Of a stretch of DNA of 64,000 nt, positions 17,221 through 25,768 are shown piece after piece (the stretch's first letter is position 1; the number at the start of each line of letters is the position of its first letter). This stretch comes from Fannyhessea vaginae DSM 15829 (lineage in GTDB: Bacteria > Actinomycetota > Coriobacteriia > Coriobacteriales > Atopobiaceae): assembly GCF_000159235.2 (NCBI RefSeq), contig NZ_ACGK02000001.1:186001-250000 (forward strand). Direction: 5' to 3'. The notes beneath the pieces are model-generated. The model had not been told where the DNA came from, ran no database searches, and saw nothing but the letters and a program-made list of their open reading frames with translations. The translations under genes and the position numbers were made by a program.

Positions 17221-17994
17221 TTAAAGCTGCGCAACACCTGTTAGATCGTCTGAAGAAAGAGATTGTTGGAGATCAACTTTATTCCACCTATCTTCAGAAA
17301 AATCTCGAGGCGTATTTTTCGATTGGTAAACTTTATGCTCTACTTTGCGATACGAGCCATCAAAGCGCGCATATAAGTCAGATGTGTAGGTAGACCCTTT
17401 AACACTGGTAACTGCGCATGTATCGTCTTTTTTATTGGTAGACAAATAATACATATCGCCTAAAGAAGGCGAAAATTCAAACACGTGTGCTGGCTGCGCA
17501 ATCTTTTTACCTTCGGCAAAGCATAACGCGATACTAAATGTTTTGGGATTGGTCCCTGGTTCATCTGAGGCAATAAGAATAAGGTCATCTACTTTATCCG
17601 AGCTTGCGTCGCGAACAAGGTAGCGATAATACTTAAACGAAGATCCGTCTTTCTTTTTGAGATATGTTGCAGGTTGCTTTAGTGCTTCTGCATAAGCGTT
17701 GTGAATGTCAGCTTGTTGGCGCTTATTAGGAGTTTGGGATGTGTTTGCACTTGTGTTTGCGCTTGTGCTGGGGTCTTTGCTGCTTTGCTGGTCGCTAGAC
17801 GTCATTTGTGCACCCGTTTGATTACTGTTGGTTGACGATGTCATAAACGTATAAAGCCCCCAGGCTGCGCCCATTACAACAACACCAATAATAAAGGCAA
17901 GAACAACACGCATGGTGCCGCGCGGCTGTTGTGTTGTATTGTGCGCTTGATCTGCTGAAGAGTGGTGCGCTGTGTTTGAGCTGTGTTGCGGCAT
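17221..17994 (-). CDS. Membrane-anchored protein of unknown function
   Basis: 257 residues. A polar 28-residue N-terminus rich in Ser/His/Gln is followed by one membrane segment (29-50), a Ser/Thr/Gln/Asn-rich linker (about 52-95) and a folded-looking domain (about 96-257) with two cysteines (in IALCFAEG and DTCAVTS). I do not recognise the domain. The topology suggests an extracytoplasmic domain on a single anchor. AAGGAG five bases before the ATG gives a secure start. It lies upstream of metQ on the same strand, but a 344-base gap argues against one operon. Confidence 0.7.
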   Translation of the reverse strand: MPQHSSNTAHHSSADQAHNTTQQPRGTMRVVLAFIIGVVVMGAAWGLYTFMTSSTNSNQTGAQMTSSDQQSSKDPSTSANTSANTSQTPNKRQQADIHNAYAEALKQPATYLKKKDGSSFKYYRYLVRDASSDKVDDLILIASDEPGTNPKTFSIALCFAEGKKIAQPAHVFEFSPSLGDMYYLSTNKKDDTCAVTSVKGSTYTSDLYARFDGSYRKVEHKVYQSKNTPRDFSEDRWNKVDLQQSLSSDDLTGVAQL

Positions 17995-18392
17995 ACGTGC
18001 TCCTTAAACTACTGATACGCTTATAGTAATGGTAACGGTAAGGAACAATTTTTCAAAGCGTCAAACGGTAAACGGCTTATGCGAAAGGCGCTGTATGCGG
18101 CTATGGCTGTGGTTGTTTGGCGTGAGCAGCACCTATACAACGTGCTGTACCTTATAGATGGTTTAATTGGTGTTCAGGTGATGCCTAAGCGTGCATGTTG
18201 CTTTTGAATGGCTGCATGTGAATGATTGCATGTGCCCAATGACAAGGTGGACATATGGAATTATCTCCATAATTGAAACTTTTTTGAGATTTTCGCTGTA
18301 ATTACAACTGGTTTGTAAGAAAATAATTAAGCTTACTTGAGGTCATGGTCTAATTGTTGCAGAATTTGTTATCTGCACATGCCTGACATTTT
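17995..18392. other. Intergenic region upstream of tRNA-Lys
   Basis: About 400 bases. No gene, clear hairpin or repeat could be supported. A TTGAGG at 18337-18342 might belong to a tRNA promoter but lacks a convincing -10. Confidence 0.4.
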
Positions 18393-18468
18393 GGGTCGTT
18401 AGCTCAGTTGGTAGAGCAGGGGACTTTTAATCCCAAGGTCGTGGGTTCGATTCCCACACGACCCACCA
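18393..18468 (+). tRNA. tRNA-Lys (anticodon TTT)
   Basis: The acceptor stem GGGTCGT pairs with ACGACCC, the D-arm contains AGCTCAGTTGGTAGAGC, the anticodon loop is CTTTTAA, the T-arm has GGTTCGATTCC, and CCA is encoded. Pyrimidine tracts follow the gene (CTTTTTTCTCCCTTTTTT). Confidence 0.95.
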
Positions 18469-18789
18469 CCTTTTTTCTCCCTTTTTTACATAATCTACCA
18501 GCGCAAATGCGAACATTTTAATACGTAAATATTCATCAATTGCACTAAGTGTTGCAAAGTGTGAATTACCGTGTTTAACTGGTGTGACAGGTTGTGACCG
18601 ATACGCCAAAAAATGCGCGTGCAATTAACATGCAATAATAAATTTAAGTAATTGAGCGTTCAGGCTGTGCTTCGCCACGCATTTATTACCGCTTATTTAT
18701 TATTTTTTGTTTTTATTTTTAGAACATATATCGTTGGTATACTTAACACGTACATTATTTTACAAGGGCTTGGTAAGAAAGGTTCTCTT
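18469..18789. other. Intergenic region before purB
   Basis: A 321-base A+T-rich stretch between tRNA-Lys and purB. The start is T-rich, which may end the tRNA transcript. An extended -10 for purB is noted separately; nothing else is seen. Confidence 0.4.
18735..18743 (+). promoter_or_regulatory. Extended -10 promoter of purB
   Basis: TGGTATACT provides TGN plus a TATACT hexamer (18738-18743), 46 bases before the purB start codon. There is no good -35, as is common with extended -10 promoters. Confidence 0.45.
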
Positions 18790-20166
18790 ATGATAGACCG
18801 TTATACTCAACCTGCTATGGGGCATATTTTTTCTCTTGAAAACAAATATAACGTCTGGAAAGAAATAGAAGTATGTGCCTGTGAAGCACAAGCAGAATTA
18901 GGGCTTATCGGTATTACCAAAGACGAGGCAGCGTGGATTCGCGCTCATGCGGCTTGCAATAAAGAAGAGATTGACGCTCTTGAAGCGCAGGTAAACCATG
19001 ATGTTATTGCCTTTCTTACCAATATGGCGTCCTATATTGATAAAGACGTTCCCGCAGAGGCGCCACATCCTAGCCGTTGGGTGCACTTTGGTATGACCAG
19101 CACCGACTTGGGTGATACGGCTTTATGTTATATGCTTTCGCAAGCGCTTGATATTCTAAAAGATGATGTTACTCGTTTGGGTGAAATTTGTAAGCGTCGC
19201 GCGTTTGAAGAAAAATCAACGTTGTGCGTAGGGCGTACCCATGGTATTCATGCCGAGCCTATGACCTTTGGTATGAAATTTGCAAGCTGGGCTCAAGAGC
19301 TTAAACGCGATTTAGACCGTCTCAACAATGCGCAAGAAAGTGTGTCTTACGGAGCTATTTCGGGTGCTGTTGGTACGTATTCTTCGATTGATCCGCGCGT
19401 TGAACAAATGGTGTGTGAAAAACTACATCTTAAAGTAGATCCGCTTTCTACGCAGGTTATCAGCCGTGATCATCATGCATATGTTGCAGGTGTTTTGGCG
19501 GTTTGCGCCGCAACCTGTGAGCGTATTACTACCGAAATTCGCGGATTACAAAAAACGGATACGCTTGAGGTTGAAGAGCCATTTAAGAAAAAACAAAAAG
19601 GTTCAAGTGCTATGCCTCACAAGCGAAATCCTATTACCGCAGAAAAAGTTTGTGGTCTGGCTCGTGTTGTTAAGGCAAACGCGCAGGTAGCTTATGATAA
19701 TGTTGCGCTGTGGCACGAGCGCGACATCAGCCACTCTTCAAATGAACGCGTAGCACTTGCCGATAGCTTTATTGCACTTGATCATATGTTCACCTGCTTA
19801 ATTCGTATTGTTGATGGGCTTGTTTTGTACCCCAAACGCATGTTGGCAAATCTCAACAAAACGCGCGGTCTTATTTATTCCTCCAAAGTATTGCTTGCTC
19901 TGGTAGATACGGGTATGACGCGTGAGGACGCGTATCTCATTGTTCAATCTTGCGCAATGAAAACATGGAAAGAAATTCAAGAGTGTGAGCAGGGCACGTC
20001 GTTTAAGGAAAAGCTTAAAGCAGATCCCGCTTGTGTTTTGTCTGACGATGAATTAGATACCATTTTTGATCCGCAACAATTTTTAACACACACCTCTATT
20101 GTGTTTGATCGCTTGCAAGCACTTGATTTCGCTTGTGCTTGTCATGAAAAAATCAACGGTGAATAA
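18790..20166 (+). CDS. purB: Adenylosuccinate lyase
   Basis: 458 residues from ATG 18790, which has AGAAAGG seven bases upstream. An in-frame extension further upstream encodes a hydrophobic stretch not found in the family and has no ribosome site, so it is discarded. The fumarase/aspartase superfamily signature SSAMPHKRNP is at 272-281, with GRTHGIHAEPMTFG upstream. The enzyme releases fumarate in two purine steps (SAICAR to AICAR, and adenylosuccinate to AMP). It is followed after 29 bases by a Tat-exported protein. Confidence 0.94.
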   Translation: MIDRYTQPAMGHIFSLENKYNVWKEIEVCACEAQAELGLIGITKDEAAWIRAHAACNKEEIDALEAQVNHDVIAFLTNMASYIDKDVPAEAPHPSRWVHFGMTSTDLGDTALCYMLSQALDILKDDVTRLGEICKRRAFEEKSTLCVGRTHGIHAEPMTFGMKFASWAQELKRDLDRLNNAQESVSYGAISGAVGTYSSIDPRVEQMVCEKLHLKVDPLSTQVISRDHHAYVAGVLAVCAATCERITTEIRGLQKTDTLEVEEPFKKKQKGSSAMPHKRNPITAEKVCGLARVVKANAQVAYDNVALWHERDISHSSNERVALADSFIALDHMFTCLIRIVDGLVLYPKRMLANLNKTRGLIYSSKVLLALVDTGMTREDAYLIVQSCAMKTWKEIQECEQGTSFKEKLKADPACVLSDDELDTIFDPQQFLTHTSIVFDRLQALDFACACHEKINGE

Positions 20167-20195
20167 CGTAACAATAACTTAAGGGATTAGCTTTT

Positions 20196-21485
20196 ATGGC
20201 ACAAGTTTTTGGTCATCAAACAAAGGGCGGATCAGAACATTCGTCTGCGCAAAAGCCGCGCGTTCTGTTTTCACGCCGCGCCTTTTTTCGGGCAACGTGT
20301 GCAACAGCGGCTTCTAGTGCACTGGCGTGTATTGCGGTATCTGCAGGAGGGTGTAAGCACCGCGCTGTGGATGATCCGCAAAGCCCTGTGGTTGTGGATG
20401 ACGCGCAGGCGGAATACATCATTGATCCTCAAACCAACGAAAGTAAATATTCGGCTGTTGATTTTGAGCTTAAACAAACAGGAAATTGGGAGTTGCCGTT
20501 AGGAAACATGTTATATCCTTCGGACGGAGTATGGATTGCGGCTACAACTGCTGGAACTTCTGCAACACCCGCTATTAAAGCGTCGGCGTTTAATACAAAA
20601 ACCGGCCAGCTTGTTCAAGTGCTTGAACAACCCTATGGTAAGAGCTCAACAAATTGCATTATTTACGATGTCCGCACGTCGGATAAGGTGTTTGTATGGC
20701 TTGAGTTTGATATTGTTACGCGTGACTGGACGCTGTATGCCTCGGCGTTTGCCGATGGAAAATTGCATGGTCAGGTCAGTGAACTTTGGAAAGCGGACGC
20801 CGATTATCTTCCTGCACAGTTTTGTGTTCACGAAAACTATGTTGTATGGCAAGTATCTCCCTCACCGCAAGGATCTCGTGCAAAAGAAAATTCCTATTGC
20901 TATTTATGGAAATTGGGCGACGATAAAGCGGCTTCGGTTGTAGAATCGCTTTCGCGTTTTGCGTGCGCGCCAACCTTTTCTAAAGACTTGGTGGTCATTG
21001 TTCCTAAAGTTAAAACAAAGTCTGCACCGCTGTATGTTATACGCGTTTATTCGTTGACCGATTCTATGGAAAAGCAACAAGACGAGTTGTTTTTGCCGCC
21101 TTCTGTGGCACCTTTATACGCAACGTATATTAACTCGCTTTTTGCGTTTTCCATTGAAGCAAATCACCAAAGCGGTGGTTTGCTGGGTAAAATGGGAACA
21201 TATATAGGTTCTCGCGATAAGGGATTTGTTGTAGTGCCTCGTGAGCCATCTGCCCCCGTTGTTGGAAACAATAATACATTTATTGTGAGGAGTAAGGCTT
21301 CGTATTTTGTAGTTGACACTGCTCAAAAAAGTTACTCCATTTTGGCTGCTTCTAACCGTTGCACCGATTATGGTGAATATCCTGCGTGTACGGGTGAGCA
21401 AAACAGCGTGGTAACATATGCAACTATTAAGGATAAAACAACCGGATATCCTAAAAATGTTTTAGTAAGGCAATTTAGAGTGTAG
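20196..21485 (+). CDS. Tat-exported protein of unknown function, possible beta-propeller
   Basis: 429 residues. The N-terminus has a twin-arginine motif SRRAFFR (26-32), a hydrophobic core and a possible degenerate lipobox SAGGC (C53), suggesting a Tat-exported, perhaps lipid-anchored protein. The mature part has regularly spaced aromatic strands (WELPLGNMLYPSDGVWIA, DKVFVWLEFD, NYVVWQVSP, YCYLWKLG) reminiscent of a beta-propeller, but I could not match a family. The first Met has AAGGGA about nine bases upstream. It is 29 bases after purB and 82 before a response regulator. Role unknown. Confidence 0.7.
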   Translation: MAQVFGHQTKGGSEHSSAQKPRVLFSRRAFFRATCATAASSALACIAVSAGGCKHRAVDDPQSPVVVDDAQAEYIIDPQTNESKYSAVDFELKQTGNWELPLGNMLYPSDGVWIAATTAGTSATPAIKASAFNTKTGQLVQVLEQPYGKSSTNCIIYDVRTSDKVFVWLEFDIVTRDWTLYASAFADGKLHGQVSELWKADADYLPAQFCVHENYVVWQVSPSPQGSRAKENSYCYLWKLGDDKAASVVESLSRFACAPTFSKDLVVIVPKVKTKSAPLYVIRVYSLTDSMEKQQDELFLPPSVAPLYATYINSLFAFSIEANHQSGGLLGKMGTYIGSRDKGFVVVPREPSAPVVGNNNTFIVRSKASYFVVDTAQKSYSILAASNRCTDYGEYPACTGEQNSVVTYATIKDKTTGYPKNVLVRQFRV

Positions 21486-21567
21486 AATAGTGCTGTTAGA
21501 AGTTTATTTTGATGTTAAACTACTATCAGAACCATTGTTTGACGATAAACATTAAAGGAGGCTGTAT

Positions 21568-22293
21568 ATGGCTTCAGATGAGAAACGTATTCTTTTAGTA
21601 GAAGACGAAAAAACCATTCGCGATGCTGTTGCCGCGTATCTTGAGCGCGAAGGCTACTTTGTGCGTAGTGTTGGCGATGGTCAAAGCGCACTTGAAGAGT
21701 TTGAAAAACATTCCTTTGACCTGATTATTTTGGATCTTATGCTTCCTAAACTTTCTGGTGAGCGCGTGTGTCGTGCGGTGCGTGAGACATCTAATGTACC
21801 CATTATTATGCTTACCGCAAAAGGCGAGGTAGAAGATCGTATTATTGGTCTTGAATTAGGCGCAGACGACTATCTTATTAAGCCGTTTTCACCACGCGAG
21901 CTGGTTGCACGTGTTCGTGCGTTGCTCAGACGTGCCCACACCGAATCAGAGCCTGCACTTGAGGTTCTTGACTTTGGCCAGCTTGTCATTGATATTTCGG
22001 GTCATAAAGTATTGGTTGAGAATAAAGAAATCGACTTAACTGCGTCAGAATTTAAGCTCTTAACCACACTTGCTCGTTTTCCTGGTCGTGTTTATACACG
22101 CATGGAGCTTGTTGAAAAAGTTTTGGGCTACGATTTTGAAGGCTACGAGCGCACCATAGACTCTCATGTTAAAAACCTTCGCGCAAAATTGGGCGATGAT
22201 CCGCGCAATCCACGTTGGTTGTATACCGTTCATGGTGTTGGATATCGTTTTGAAGCTCCGCAATCTCAAGATGCGCCGTCACATCAAGAATAG
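21568..22293 (+). CDS. OmpR/PhoB-family response regulator
   Basis: 241 residues. The receiver domain has VEDE at 11-14, phospho-acceptor D56 (LIILDLMLP), and the conserved Thr and Lys in IIMLTAKG and YLIKPFSP. The C-terminal winged helix shows ASEFKLLTTLARFPGRVYTRMEL and TIDSHVKNLRAKLGDD followed by YTVHGVGYRF. AAAGGAGG lies just before the ATG. The cognate kinase follows after 121 bases. The regulated genes cannot be told from the sequence; the pair resembles cell-envelope regulators of actinobacteria. Confidence 0.93.
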   Translation: MASDEKRILLVEDEKTIRDAVAAYLEREGYFVRSVGDGQSALEEFEKHSFDLIILDLMLPKLSGERVCRAVRETSNVPIIMLTAKGEVEDRIIGLELGADDYLIKPFSPRELVARVRALLRRAHTESEPALEVLDFGQLVIDISGHKVLVENKEIDLTASEFKLLTTLARFPGRVYTRMELVEKVLGYDFEGYERTIDSHVKNLRAKLGDDPRNPRWLYTVHGVGYRFEAPQSQDAPSHQE

Positions 22294-22304
22294 ACGTTTG
22301 CACG

Positions 22305-22331
22305 CGTGCACATGTTAAAAGCATGTGCACG
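22305..22331. promoter_or_regulatory. Hairpin between response regulator and kinase genes
   Basis: The perfect 10-bp inverted repeat CGTGCACATG (22305-22314) and CATGTGCACG (22322-22331) has a 7-base loop. No strong T tract follows. It could attenuate transcription into the kinase gene or be an operator. Confidence 0.55.
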
Positions 22332-22414
22332 AGTTGTATAAAGCGCTGTTATAAGCTATTGGGTGGTGTGGATATAGCGTAGATGAGTTTTTCGGAATAT
22401 AGGTGATTGTATCA

Positions 22415-23998
22415 GTGAAAAACAAACCATCAATAACGTCGTATGTAAAGCTTGAAGAACAAATGTATGACAATCTTAAAGAAGACGGTAAAGATGCCTC
22501 TAAGGTGTCTTTTAATACCATGTCTCATACTCCGTATAGGGTTCGTCCTTCTGAAACAGTAACGGGTCGTTTGACCATATATTTTGCCCTCACCGCCTTT
22601 ATGACCGCTGTTATTCTTTCAATTGTTTTGGCGGTTGTGTGGGAAGACCAATTTCAAACATATACACGACGCGGTATGCAACACATGGCGCAAAAAATTG
22701 CGCTTTCGCTTGGAAAGCAATACAGTGTTTCTGGTGGTTGGAAATCTACGTTTATACGCAGCTCATCTTTAACGTTTCCCGTTCCTTCAGACGTTGGTAT
22801 AGAAATTGTAGACGCTCACGGGCAGCTTATTTATGGAAATGTACCAGCTAGTTCTTATGCGCGCGATAATGCGGATCACATTGAAATTATTGATTCTAAA
22901 AGCGATAAAAGCAATTCAGCTTCTGAGGTAGGAGGACCTCCCGAAGGAGACCATGCAACTGCTACTGCAGATATTGTTGACAATAGTGGCGAATATGTAG
23001 GCAACGTGAGGTTGTGGGCATTTGGCTCGGAAACGCTTATTACTAAAAGTGATGATGTGTTTAGGAAAAACTCCTATGGAGCTATTCTTGCGGCTGCGGT
23101 CATTGCAATTTTGTTGGCGTGTGCTTTGTCGTATGCTGCGTCGCATGTATTTGTAAAACCAATTAAAAAAATTACGTCCACTGCAGCGCAGATTCGCAAC
23201 GGTGACCTTACGGCGCGCACCAATTTAACAGGTGATGACGAGATTGGTCGCTTGGGCGAAACGTTTGATTCAATGGCGTCTGAGTTAGAGCGCGATATTA
23301 AGTTTGAGCACCGCCTTACTTCTGACGTGGCGCACGAGCTTCGCACGCCGCTTATGGCAATGCTTGCAACGGTTGAGGGTATGCAAGATGGTGTCCTTCC
23401 TGCTGATAATGAACATTATGAGACAGTTGCACAAGAAGTAAGACGCTTGTCTCGTTTAGTGGACGCAATGCTAAGGCTTTCTCGTATCGAAAACGGTACC
23501 CGTGCTCTTAAAATTGAAAAATCTGACGCAGTGTATATGGTTAAAAGTCTTGTTTCTATGCAAGAACAGCTTTTTGCTGAACGCAATTTGCGCCTCAAGT
23601 TTGATGACAAGATCCCTGAACACGAATGCATGATCGAGATGGACAGCGATCTTATTAGAGAAGCTATCACCAATATTATGTCTAATGCTATGCGCTATAC
23701 CCCAGCAGGTGGCTGGGTTATTGTAAGCATTAGTAAATCGCGTAACGAAGTGTTGATTTCTGTTCGTGATACCGGTATTGGTATTGCAAAAGAAGACATA
23801 CCACGCGTTTTTGCTCGATTTTGGCGTTCGGACGCAAGTCGTGGCCGTGTTTCTGGCGGTTTGGGTATTGGTCTTGCGCTTACCAAAGAAATTATCGACA
23901 AACATAATGGCCGCATAGCAGTAGAGTCAACGCTTGGCAAAGGCACAACATTTACGCTTGCTATTCCGTGTGAACACAAGGCGCAGCAAACAGCTTAA
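22415..23998 (+). CDS. Sensor histidine kinase
   Basis: About 527 residues. Order: cytoplasmic N-terminal tail (about 48), membrane segment, extracytoplasmic sensor region (about 135 residues), second membrane segment, HAMP domain (KPIKKITSTAAQIRNGDL), HisKA with DVAHELRTPLMAML (H307), and the ATPase domain with NIMSNAMRYTP (N box), DTGIGI (G1) and GLGIGLALTKEI (G2). The start is uncertain: GTG 22415 is preferred because AGGTGA lies eight bases upstream; GTG 22403 and a later ATG at 22463 are possible. Pairs with the upstream regulator. Confidence 0.9.
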   Translation: MKNKPSITSYVKLEEQMYDNLKEDGKDASKVSFNTMSHTPYRVRPSETVTGRLTIYFALTAFMTAVILSIVLAVVWEDQFQTYTRRGMQHMAQKIALSLGKQYSVSGGWKSTFIRSSSLTFPVPSDVGIEIVDAHGQLIYGNVPASSYARDNADHIEIIDSKSDKSNSASEVGGPPEGDHATATADIVDNSGEYVGNVRLWAFGSETLITKSDDVFRKNSYGAILAAAVIAILLACALSYAASHVFVKPIKKITSTAAQIRNGDLTARTNLTGDDEIGRLGETFDSMASELERDIKFEHRLTSDVAHELRTPLMAMLATVEGMQDGVLPADNEHYETVAQEVRRLSRLVDAMLRLSRIENGTRALKIEKSDAVYMVKSLVSMQEQLFAERNLRLKFDDKIPEHECMIEMDSDLIREAITNIMSNAMRYTPAGGWVIVSISKSRNEVLISVRDTGIGIAKEDIPRVFARFWRSDASRGRVSGGLGIGLALTKEIIDKHNGRIAVESTLGKGTTFTLAIPCEHKAQQTA

Positions 23999-24146
23999 AC
24001 ACTGAGCTCTTTTCTCTTACGTGTATGCATGCTTGAATAAAATACGTTATTATTTTCATAGTTATAGGGCAGTGCTTGTACTTTTTAGGTACAATCATAT
24101 GTGTTCGTGGTCTTAAAACATAAAATGAAGTGCGGATGAGGTTTTT

Positions 24147-24818
24147 ATGTCAATTAAAGAAACAATTACCAATGCAATGGACGAGGCGCGCGACGCAGGT
24201 TCGCTTCCGTCTTGGTTAGGTGGAAACAAAACAAGTACCAAACCAACAAAATCAAAAAAGGATGATGAGAAAAAAGGTGCGCTGAAGGCCTCTCTTGCTC
24301 AGGCAAAGCCAGCAAAGGAAAAGGCGTACGGTGTAAGAGACGCTCACAGCGTAAAACAAACTCATCAAAAAACTGCCGTAGAAAAGCGTGCACAACGCCG
24401 TGCAGAGCGTGACGAGCGCGATAGAAGGGTTGCGGTATCTCGTATTTTACTTAATCAAGACCCTGTGTATCGTAAGCGTCAAAACATTTTGTGGATCACG
24501 CTGTTCACGGGACTTGTTTGTATTGCCTTGTCATGGGTCATAAATTATTACAATCCGCAAGCCATGTATCAAATGGATCATATAGAAGGTATTGCAGAAG
24601 TTGTGCTCCTTGTTTTGGCGTATGCGCTGGTAATTTTGGGATTTATTTACGATTTAAAATTTGTAAAACCGTTTAGAAACGCTGTTGATAGAAAGGTGAG
24701 CGCGCTGACTTCAAAAAAGGTGTATCAGCTGCTTGATAAAGATGCAGATAATATTGAACATCAGCATGCAAACAAGGCGTCTTTTATGAATAGACTTAAG
24801 CGCACGTTTAAGAAATAA
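24147..24818 (+). CDS. Two-helix membrane protein of unknown function
   Basis: 223 residues. Residues 1-110 are highly charged (Lys/Arg/Glu/Ala-rich, probably cytoplasmic and helical), followed by two membrane segments (about 113-135, 148-170) and a basic C-terminal tail. I recognise no domain. GATGAGG five bases before the ATG supports the start. It follows the two-component pair after 148 bases, so co-expression is possible but not shown. Confidence 0.7.
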   Translation: MSIKETITNAMDEARDAGSLPSWLGGNKTSTKPTKSKKDDEKKGALKASLAQAKPAKEKAYGVRDAHSVKQTHQKTAVEKRAQRRAERDERDRRVAVSRILLNQDPVYRKRQNILWITLFTGLVCIALSWVINYYNPQAMYQMDHIEGIAEVVLLVLAYALVILGFIYDLKFVKPFRNAVDRKVSALTSKKVYQLLDKDADNIEHQHANKASFMNRLKRTFKK

Positions 24819-24862
24819 TTGTAGGCACACGCGCCGCGTCAAGCGCGCGGTACTTATGAGCA

Positions 24863-24871
24863 TGATACAAT
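24863..24871 (+). promoter_or_regulatory. Extended -10 promoter of tRNA-Arg
   Basis: TGATACAAT, identical to the element before tRNA-Gly; its -10 hexamer (24866-24871) ends 10 bases before the tRNA. Confidence 0.55.
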
Positions 24872-24881
24872 ACATGTGTAT

Positions 24882-24957
24882 GGCCTCGTAGCTCAGGGGA
24901 TAGAGCACAAGTTTCCTAAACTTGGTGTCGTTGGTTCGAATCCAATCGGGGTCACCA
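24882..24957 (+). tRNA. tRNA-Arg (anticodon CCT)
   Basis: The acceptor stem GGCCTCG pairs with CGGGGTC using two G-T pairs. The anticodon loop is TTCCTAA, the T-arm contains TTGGTTCGAATCCAA, and CCA is encoded. It reads the rare arginine codon AGG. Confidence 0.93.
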
Positions 24958-24966
24958 TTTAAGATT

Positions 24967-24999
24967 AAACCCAAGCGTCGTTGCTTGGGTTTTATTTTT
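24967..24999 (+). terminator. Intrinsic terminator after tRNA-Arg
   Basis: AAACCCAAGC (24967-24976) and GCTTGGGTTT (24983-24992) form a perfect 10-bp stem followed by TATTTTTG. Confidence 0.9.
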
Positions 25000-25029
25000 G
25001 CGTCTGTAGCGACGATGCCGTATGCGCTC

Positions 25030-25060
25030 GTGGTACCGCATGAGGTTGTGGTACCGCATG
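25030..25060. repeat. 13-bp tandem direct repeat
   Basis: GTGGTACCGCATG occurs at 25030-25042 and again at 25048-25060, an 18-base period. Each copy contains the palindrome GGTACC. It could be a binding site for a regulator of the downstream metal ATPase genes, but this is a guess. Confidence 0.5.
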
Positions 25061-25362
25061 TGCACGCTCGGCAAGCGCCGTCCTAAAAGTAACCATAAGT
25101 TAACCCGCTACTTACTTTCTTCATATTTGAGTTTACCATGGTTTACCTGCGTTTATATTAGTGCAGGTACACGCGTTGCAGCCTCAAAAAGAAAAAATTC
25201 TTTCGTATTCTCAGAAAGTTTTGCTTGCTAAACGGTAATAAACAGCATAACGTAAAAGTAAGGCTTAGGCTAACTCGCGCTTACGAGTGAATGAGTTAAC
25301 CTGCCGCGCACGCACAAGTTTGTTGTATCACATCGATATGGCGCCACATCGAGAGGGGCGAA

Positions 25363-25390
25363 AGTTTTTCGCTACACGTGGCGAAAAACT
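25363..25390 (+). promoter_or_regulatory. 5'-leader hairpin before pacL-like gene
   Basis: AGTTTTTCGC (25363-25372) and GCGAAAAACT (25381-25390) form a perfect 10-bp stem with an 8-base loop. It ends 50 bases before the start codon of the small membrane protein. Confidence 0.5.
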
Positions 25391-25440
25391 CAATGCGCGC
25401 TTTATACACAGGGCAATTGCCCAAAGAGGAAGGAAGTATC

Positions 25441-25746
25441 ATGAAACACTCATCATTGGTTTTTGGAGCATTAGGTGTTGTAGCAACAGGTGTAGTTGCT
25501 GGTTTGGCACAATGTGGAGTTCTTCGTAAAGCTGCTGTTAAAGCAACTGTGGTAGGACTGCAGGCAACAGATGTTTGCTCGCGCGAGTTGCAAAATATTG
25601 TGGACGAGGCTCAAGATGTAAGCGCTGAAGCGCGTCGCGAGGCTCGTATTGATGCGTGCGTTCGCCAGCGTTTGGCAAAACTTGAGCCGGGTATACGCAG
25701 CGAGGTACGCGAACAGTTTGACAAGCAGCAAGACACTGCAAATTAA
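25441..25746 (+). CDS. Small membrane protein, PacL/DUF6110-like partner of metal ATPase
   Basis: 101 residues from ATG 25441, supported by GGAAGG seven bases upstream; a longer frame exists but lacks a ribosome site. One N-terminal membrane segment (5-24) is followed by a charged helical tail with VDEAQDVSAEARREARIDA. Short proteins of this layout (DUF1490/PacL in mycobacteria, DUF6110 in clostridia) lie next to P1B metal ATPases, and mycobacterial PacL stabilises and assists its pump. The His/Asp-rich metal-binding tail of mycobacterial PacL is absent; Cys25, Cys46 and Cys73 are the only obvious soft ligands. It is 22 bases before the ATPase gene. Family assignment is from layout and context. 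Confidence 0.68.
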   Translation: MKHSSLVFGALGVVATGVVAGLAQCGVLRKAAVKATVVGLQATDVCSRELQNIVDEAQDVSAEARREARIDACVRQRLAKLEPGIRSEVREQFDKQQDTAN

Positions 25747-25768
25747 TTGCTTGTTGTAGTGGTGTACC

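Larger units (their letters stand above)
25000..25440. other. Non-coding leader region before the metal ATPase operon
   Basis: About 440 bases without a supported gene. It contains a 13-bp direct repeat (GTGGTACCGCATG at 25030 and 25048) and a hairpin just upstream of the small membrane protein, both listed separately. No known metal riboswitch consensus was recognised. Confidence 0.4.

Noticed and set aside
18427..18624. Antisense open frame across tRNA-Lys ending WWVVWESNPRPWD
   Set aside because: This peptide ending is a known artefact of translating the antisense strand of a tRNA; similar false frames cover tRNA-Gly (13370-13618), tRNA-Arg (24711-24974) and tRNA-Leu (43389-43685).
18652..18789. 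46-residue hydrophobic N-terminal extension of purB
   Set aside because: No ribosome site, not present in the enzyme family, and a well-spaced site precedes ATG 18790.
23471..23905. 144-residue open frame opposite the histidine kinase ATPase domain
   Set aside because: It is antisense to conserved kinase motifs, with no ribosome site and no family match.
24076..24094. TTGTAC...GTACAA short inverted repeat before the 24147 gene, resembling one at 15702-15722
   Set aside because: Only 6-bp arms with A/T-rich loops; the likeness is partly due to the common TACAAT -10-like hexamer and is not strong enough to call a shared operator.
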